From Halomicrobium katesii DSM 19301 (GTDB lineage Archaea > Halobacteriota > Halobacteria > Halobacteriales > Haloarculaceae), in assembly GCF_000379085.1 (NCBI RefSeq), contig NZ_KB905378.1, positions 2,789,231 through 2,853,230 on the forward strand: DNA of 64,000 nucleotides. Reading direction: 5' to 3'. Positions 61,409 to 64,000 of the stretch are shown here, one piece after another. A program made the translations under genes and the position numbers. A model generated the notes under the pieces. The model was not told where the DNA came from and made no database searches. It saw only the letters and a list, made by a program, of their open reading frames with translations. How positions within the stretch are numbered: the first letter of the stretch is position 1; each line of letters opens with the position of its first letter.

Positions 61409-61704
61409 GCGACACCGAACTGGTCTCGCTGGACGACCTCGACGACGGCCGGGCGACGCTGTTCGAGCACGAACCCCACACTGTCCGGCTCAGCCTCGCG
61501 GCCGACGAGGGCGTCCCGGTCCACCAACATCCCGACCGCCAGATCGTCTTTCACCAGCTCTCGGGGGAGCTGGATCTCCACCTCGGTGACGAGGTCGTGT
61601 CACTGACGGCCGGCGACGTGGTCCGGTTCGACGGCGACCAGGACATCGCTCCCCGGGCCCGGACCGACAGCGAGGCGCTGTTGATCCTCGCGTCTTCGGC
61701 CTGA
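61405..61704 (+). CDS. Cupin-domain protein
   Basis: 99 aa minimal cupin. Motif 1 GVPVHQHPDRQIVFHQLSGELDLHLG has the HxH...E/H-type metal ligands, motif 2 AGDVVRFDGDQDIAPRA is weaker. Coupled by ATGA to the DUF2249 gene, so the pair is one transcript from the operator at 61124. Probably binds a metal or small molecule. Confidence 0.78.
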   Translation: MSDTELVSLDDLDDGRATLFEHEPHTVRLSLAADEGVPVHQHPDRQIVFHQLSGELDLHLGDEVVSLTAGDVVRFDGDQDIAPRARTDSEALLILASSA

Positions 61705-61761
61705 ACCTCGGTTCGACCGTCCCCGGCCTCACCCCTCCAGTTCTCGCCGCGAACGCACTCA

Positions 61762-61841
61762 TACGGACGGTTGTAGGCGTTTACCCAGTCGACCGCACGA
61801 CGGCGTGCGATCGATCTGGTAAAGACCTACAACTTTCCGTA
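61762..61841 (-). repeat. Stop-codon-abutting palindromic repeat, copy 6 (type B)
   Basis: 80-bp palindrome ending at 61841, directly against the minus-strand TGA (61842-61844) of the GluTR-domain gene. The far side reads TGA in that orientation. Very close to copy 4. Confidence 0.9.
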
Positions 61842-62141
61842 TCACCGACTGCCAGAGAACAGCTTCAGGGCGGCCGCCAGCGTCTCGTCGTCGCCGTCGC
61901 CCGCGGCCCGTTCGAGTTGCGCTTCCGGGACTGCCAGGAGCCGTTCGACGAGGCGGTCGCCGAGTCGCTCCACGGCGTCGCGCTCGCGTTCCGACAGCTC
62001 CAGCTCCGACAGCGCTCGCTCGACCTGGCGGTCGCGGACGGACTCGCCGCGCTCTCTGATCCGGTCGATCGCCGCGTTCTCCGCCGACCGGGTGGCGTCG
62101 CCCCCGGGTTCGCGGTCCGGCTCGGTCAGGTAGTCGGTCAT
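61842..62141 (-). CDS. GluTR dimerisation-domain-like small protein
   Basis: 99 aa, almost wholly helical. DATRSAENAAIDRIRERGESVRDRQVERALSELELSERERDAVERLGDRLVERLLAVP (in order) resembles the C-terminal dimerisation domain of glutamyl-tRNA reductase, without the catalytic domains. It may be a haem-pathway regulator or simply a helical hairpin. Overlaps the DUF2249 gene by four bases. Stop abuts the palindromic repeat. Confidence 0.65.
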   Translation of the reverse strand: MTDYLTEPDREPGGDATRSAENAAIDRIRERGESVRDRQVERALSELELSERERDAVERLGDRLVERLLAVPEAQLERAAGDGDDETLAAALKLFSGSR

Positions 62142-62398
62142 GCCTTCCAGATCGTCGTCGCGGTCACGTCGTCGCCCTCGACGGTGTCGTAGGCGAAGCC
62201 GCGGTCGTCGAGTTTCGGGTACAGGAACTCCGGCGCGCGATCGTTGAACTGGACGACGACCTCGTCGTCGTCGATCTCTGCCAGGGTTTCGAGGGTGGTT
62301 TGCAGTGGCTTCGGCGGGCCCAGCGAACGTACGTCGAGTTCGCGGATCGGTGCGTCGTCGGGTGCGTCGGTCGTCTGCAGGGCCTCGGTCGCGTCCAT
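62138..62398 (-). CDS. DUF2249-family protein, second copy
   Basis: 86 aa: RELDVRSLGPPKPLQTTLETLAEIDDDEVVVQFNDRAPEFLYPKLDDRGF, the same fold as the protein at 61175 (LDxRxxxPP...ETL...L). ATG 62398 lies 38 nt from the operator at 62437, shared with the divergent membrane protein. First gene of a two-gene transcript. Confidence 0.78.
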   Translation of the reverse strand: MDATEALQTTDAPDDAPIRELDVRSLGPPKPLQTTLETLAEIDDDEVVVQFNDRAPEFLYPKLDDRGFAYDTVEGDDVTATTIWKA

Positions 62399-62436
62399 GC
62401 GTGAACAGACGGCTGCTCCCGAAGCAACCGTTGTCC

Positions 62437-62448
62437 CGAACGTGTTCG
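62437..62448. promoter_or_regulatory. CGAA-N4-TTCG operator centred between divergent genes
   Basis: CGAACGTGTTCG, the reverse complement of the other three copies, with 38 nt to the ATG at 62398 (minus) and 38 nt to the ATG at 62487 (plus). Confidence 0.75.
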
Positions 62449-62486
62449 GCCACACCGACAGCACGCTGGCGGACGAACGGACGGGT

Positions 62487-63791
62487 ATGAGCGTCATTCC
62501 GGCCGCCATCGACGAGTCGAGCGGTCCGCCGACTGCGATCCCGCTCGCCCACTTCCTCGTGGCACTGGCGTACCTGGTCGCGGGAGTGGCGACTGCCGCG
62601 GTGACGACCGGCTGGGCGGGGCAGGTCGCTCACGTCCACCTGTTCGTCGCGGGCTGGATCTGTCTGACCATCCTCGGGGCGATGACGCAGTTCGTCCCGG
62701 TCTGGTCGGGCGTCTCCCTGCACTCCAGACGGCTGGCGGTCCTCCAGTTGCCCCTCGCGGGGCTCGGGTTCGCCGGCCTGGCCGCTGGCTTCCTCACGGG
62801 CGCGCTCGGGCTGCTCCCGATCGCTGGCGTGCTCGCGGTCGCCGGTGTCTGGCTCTTCGCCTACAATCTCGCCCGGACGCTCGCCGGGGCCCGTCCCTTC
62901 GATGCCACGGAGTCACACTTCGTCGTCGCCGTCGGCTGGTTCGTGGTCGTGCCCACGCTGGGGATGGTGCTGGCGGTCGACTTCGCCGCGAGCGCGCTCC
63001 CCGCTGTAGGCCTCACCCACGCGACCGTCCGCTCGGCCCACGCGACGGCGGCGATCTTCGGTGCCGTGCTCACGACGGTGCTCGGGGCGCTCTACCAGCT
63101 GGCGACGATGTTCACCCAGACCGAACTCGGTCCGATCGAGCGGCGCTTCCAGCGGATCGAAACGTTCGCGTACCCCGTCGGCGTGGCGGCGCTCGTCGCG
63201 GGCCGGCTGTTCGGCGTCGCACCGATCGCCCGCGCTGGCGGGGTGGTCGTCGCCCTCTCAGTGCTGGGCATCGCCGTCGTCGTCGCCAACAGGCTCCGCC
63301 AGACCCGCGTCGAGTGGACGCCGATGCTCACCCGCTACGGACTCGCGGCAGCGGGGCTGGGCGCGTGGGCGGTCGCGGCACTGGTCGGCTGGTCGCGGAA
63401 CGCGCTCGGGACGGCCGTCACCTTCGGCGGCCCGGCGACGGGCCCGCTGTTACTGGCCGGCGGTCTGGCCTTCGTCGTCCTCGGAACGCTGTACCACATC
63501 GTTCCGTTTCTCGTGTGGGTCGACCGCTACAGCGATCAGGTCGGCCTCGAACCGGTGCCGATGGTCGACGACCTCTATCTCGACCGGCTGGCGGTCGTCG
63601 ACGGCGTCGCCTACACCGCCGGGATCGCGCTGGTCGTCCTCGGTTCGGTCGCTCCCGACCTCCTCCCGTCGCCCGCGATCACTGCGGGCTGGGGACTGGC
63701 GGCCCTGGGCGCACTCGCCTTCGCGGCGAACCTGCTGCTGGTCGTCGTCGAACACGGCGACTACTCCGTCGGGACCCTCGTCAGCGCGTGA
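62487..63791 (+). CDS. NnrS-like polytopic membrane protein
   Basis: 434 aa, about twelve membrane segments. His residues in early and middle helices (QVAHVHLFVAGW, THATVRSAHATAAIFG, YHIVPFLVWVDRY) could bind haem or copper, as in NnrS and related haem-copper membrane proteins linked to NO metabolism. Operator at 62437 and neighbours (DUF2249, cupins) support a denitrification or NO-stress role. ATG 62487 chosen: 38 nt from the operator and preceding the first helix. Exact family not certain. Confidence 0.7.
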   Translation: MSVIPAAIDESSGPPTAIPLAHFLVALAYLVAGVATAAVTTGWAGQVAHVHLFVAGWICLTILGAMTQFVPVWSGVSLHSRRLAVLQLPLAGLGFAGLAAGFLTGALGLLPIAGVLAVAGVWLFAYNLARTLAGARPFDATESHFVVAVGWFVVVPTLGMVLAVDFAASALPAVGLTHATVRSAHATAAIFGAVLTTVLGALYQLATMFTQTELGPIERRFQRIETFAYPVGVAALVAGRLFGVAPIARAGGVVVALSVLGIAVVVANRLRQTRVEWTPMLTRYGLAAAGLGAWAVAALVGWSRNALGTAVTFGGPATGPLLLAGGLAFVVLGTLYHIVPFLVWVDRYSDQVGLEPVPMVDDLYLDRLAVVDGVAYTAGIALVVLGSVAPDLLPSPAITAGWGLAALGALAFAANLLLVVVEHGDYSVGTLVSA

Positions 63792-63817
63792 ACGGTTCGC
63801 TCACGCCAACTGCGAGG

Positions 63818-63997
63818 TCAGTCGACGTACAGCGAGTAGAGGATGATGGCGAAGGCGACCGTCGTCAGGAGGCTCTGGACGAAGACACTGACCACGAGCC
63901 AGTCCTGGAAGCCGCTCTCGGGGAGCCACGCGAGACGAGCCAGGATCCTGGGGACGAAGATGTCGATCACGCCCCCGATCAACGCCCCAAATGTCAT
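63818..63997 (-). CDS. Small membrane protein (59 aa)
   Basis: Complete short ORF at the window edge, MTFGALIGGVIDIFVPRILARL...LYSLYVD, with two hydrophobic stretches (~3-18 and ~36-56). Its ATG is three bases from the end of the window. Convergent with the NnrS-like gene. Similar to small haloarchaeal proteins seen near respiratory genes, function unknown. Confidence 0.6.
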   Translation of the reverse strand: MTFGALIGGVIDIFVPRILARLAWLPESGFQDWLVVSVFVQSLLTTVAFAIILYSLYVD

Positions 63998-64000
63998 TAT

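Overview
The window is chromosomal DNA from a halophilic archaeon (class Halobacteria). Evidence: very acidic predicted proteins; GC-rich DNA outside one island; an S-layer glycoprotein followed directly by archaeosortase A; TAT lipoproteins; RpoL, a Drg-type GTPase, diphthine synthase and an archaeal-type tRNA methyltransferase. Gene content would fit a Haloarculaceae-like genome, but I cannot fix the genus.

Layout. 1-3.1 kb is a mobile-element scar: a frameshifted IS1595-type transposase, a tyrosine recombinase missing its N-terminal half, an intact tyrosine recombinase, and a tRNA-3'-end-like repeat cluster. 3.1-10.5 kb is core DNA: TauE-type exporter, a three-gene ABC importer of the thiamine type, and an AIR-synthase-related protein. 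10.5-14.2 kb holds a convergent fructan pair, a GH68 levansucrase and a GH32 beta-fructosidase. 14.3-18.6 kb groups an actin homologue, an archaellum FlaD/E-domain protein, a ParA ATPase and a CheW-domain protein with a long acidic tail. 18.7-27.3 kb has a Drg GTPase, a tandem glyoxalase-fold protein, the S-layer gene with a coupled upstream ORF, artA, dph5 and a trm5-like gene. At 27.4 kb a tRNA-Thr(CGU) is the left border of a 17.5-kb integrated element.

The element (27448-44957) is bounded by an exact 14-bp repeat of the tRNA 3' end. It carries an integrase at its right edge, an MCM helicase, winged-helix proteins, a second small recombinase, an iteron-like repeat field and a type I restriction-modification operon (hsdM-hsdS-hsdR-M48 peptidase). 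A subtilisin-like protease gene sits between hsdS and hsdR, flanked by a 56-bp duplication of the hsdR 5' end. Its catalytic triad is split over two frames joined at a GGGAAAC heptamer.

45-64 kb returns to core DNA: a GGR-type flavoprotein, cytochrome oxidase subunits III and I at separate sites, rpoL, two tandem zinc-ribbon membrane proteins, hisF, purL, a two-domain multicopper oxidase, and a respiratory/NO-type cluster of cupins, DUF2249 proteins and an NnrS-like membrane protein.

Two patterns cut across these regions. (1) Six copies of a ~79-bp palindrome each begin exactly one base after a gene's stop codon and are followed by TGA on the far side, like a 3-bp target duplication. (2) Four copies of CGAACACGTTCG in the last 4 kb lie 38-39 nt from six start codons, two copies being centred between divergent genes. 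This fits one redox or NO-responsive regulon that includes the oxidase subunit I gene.
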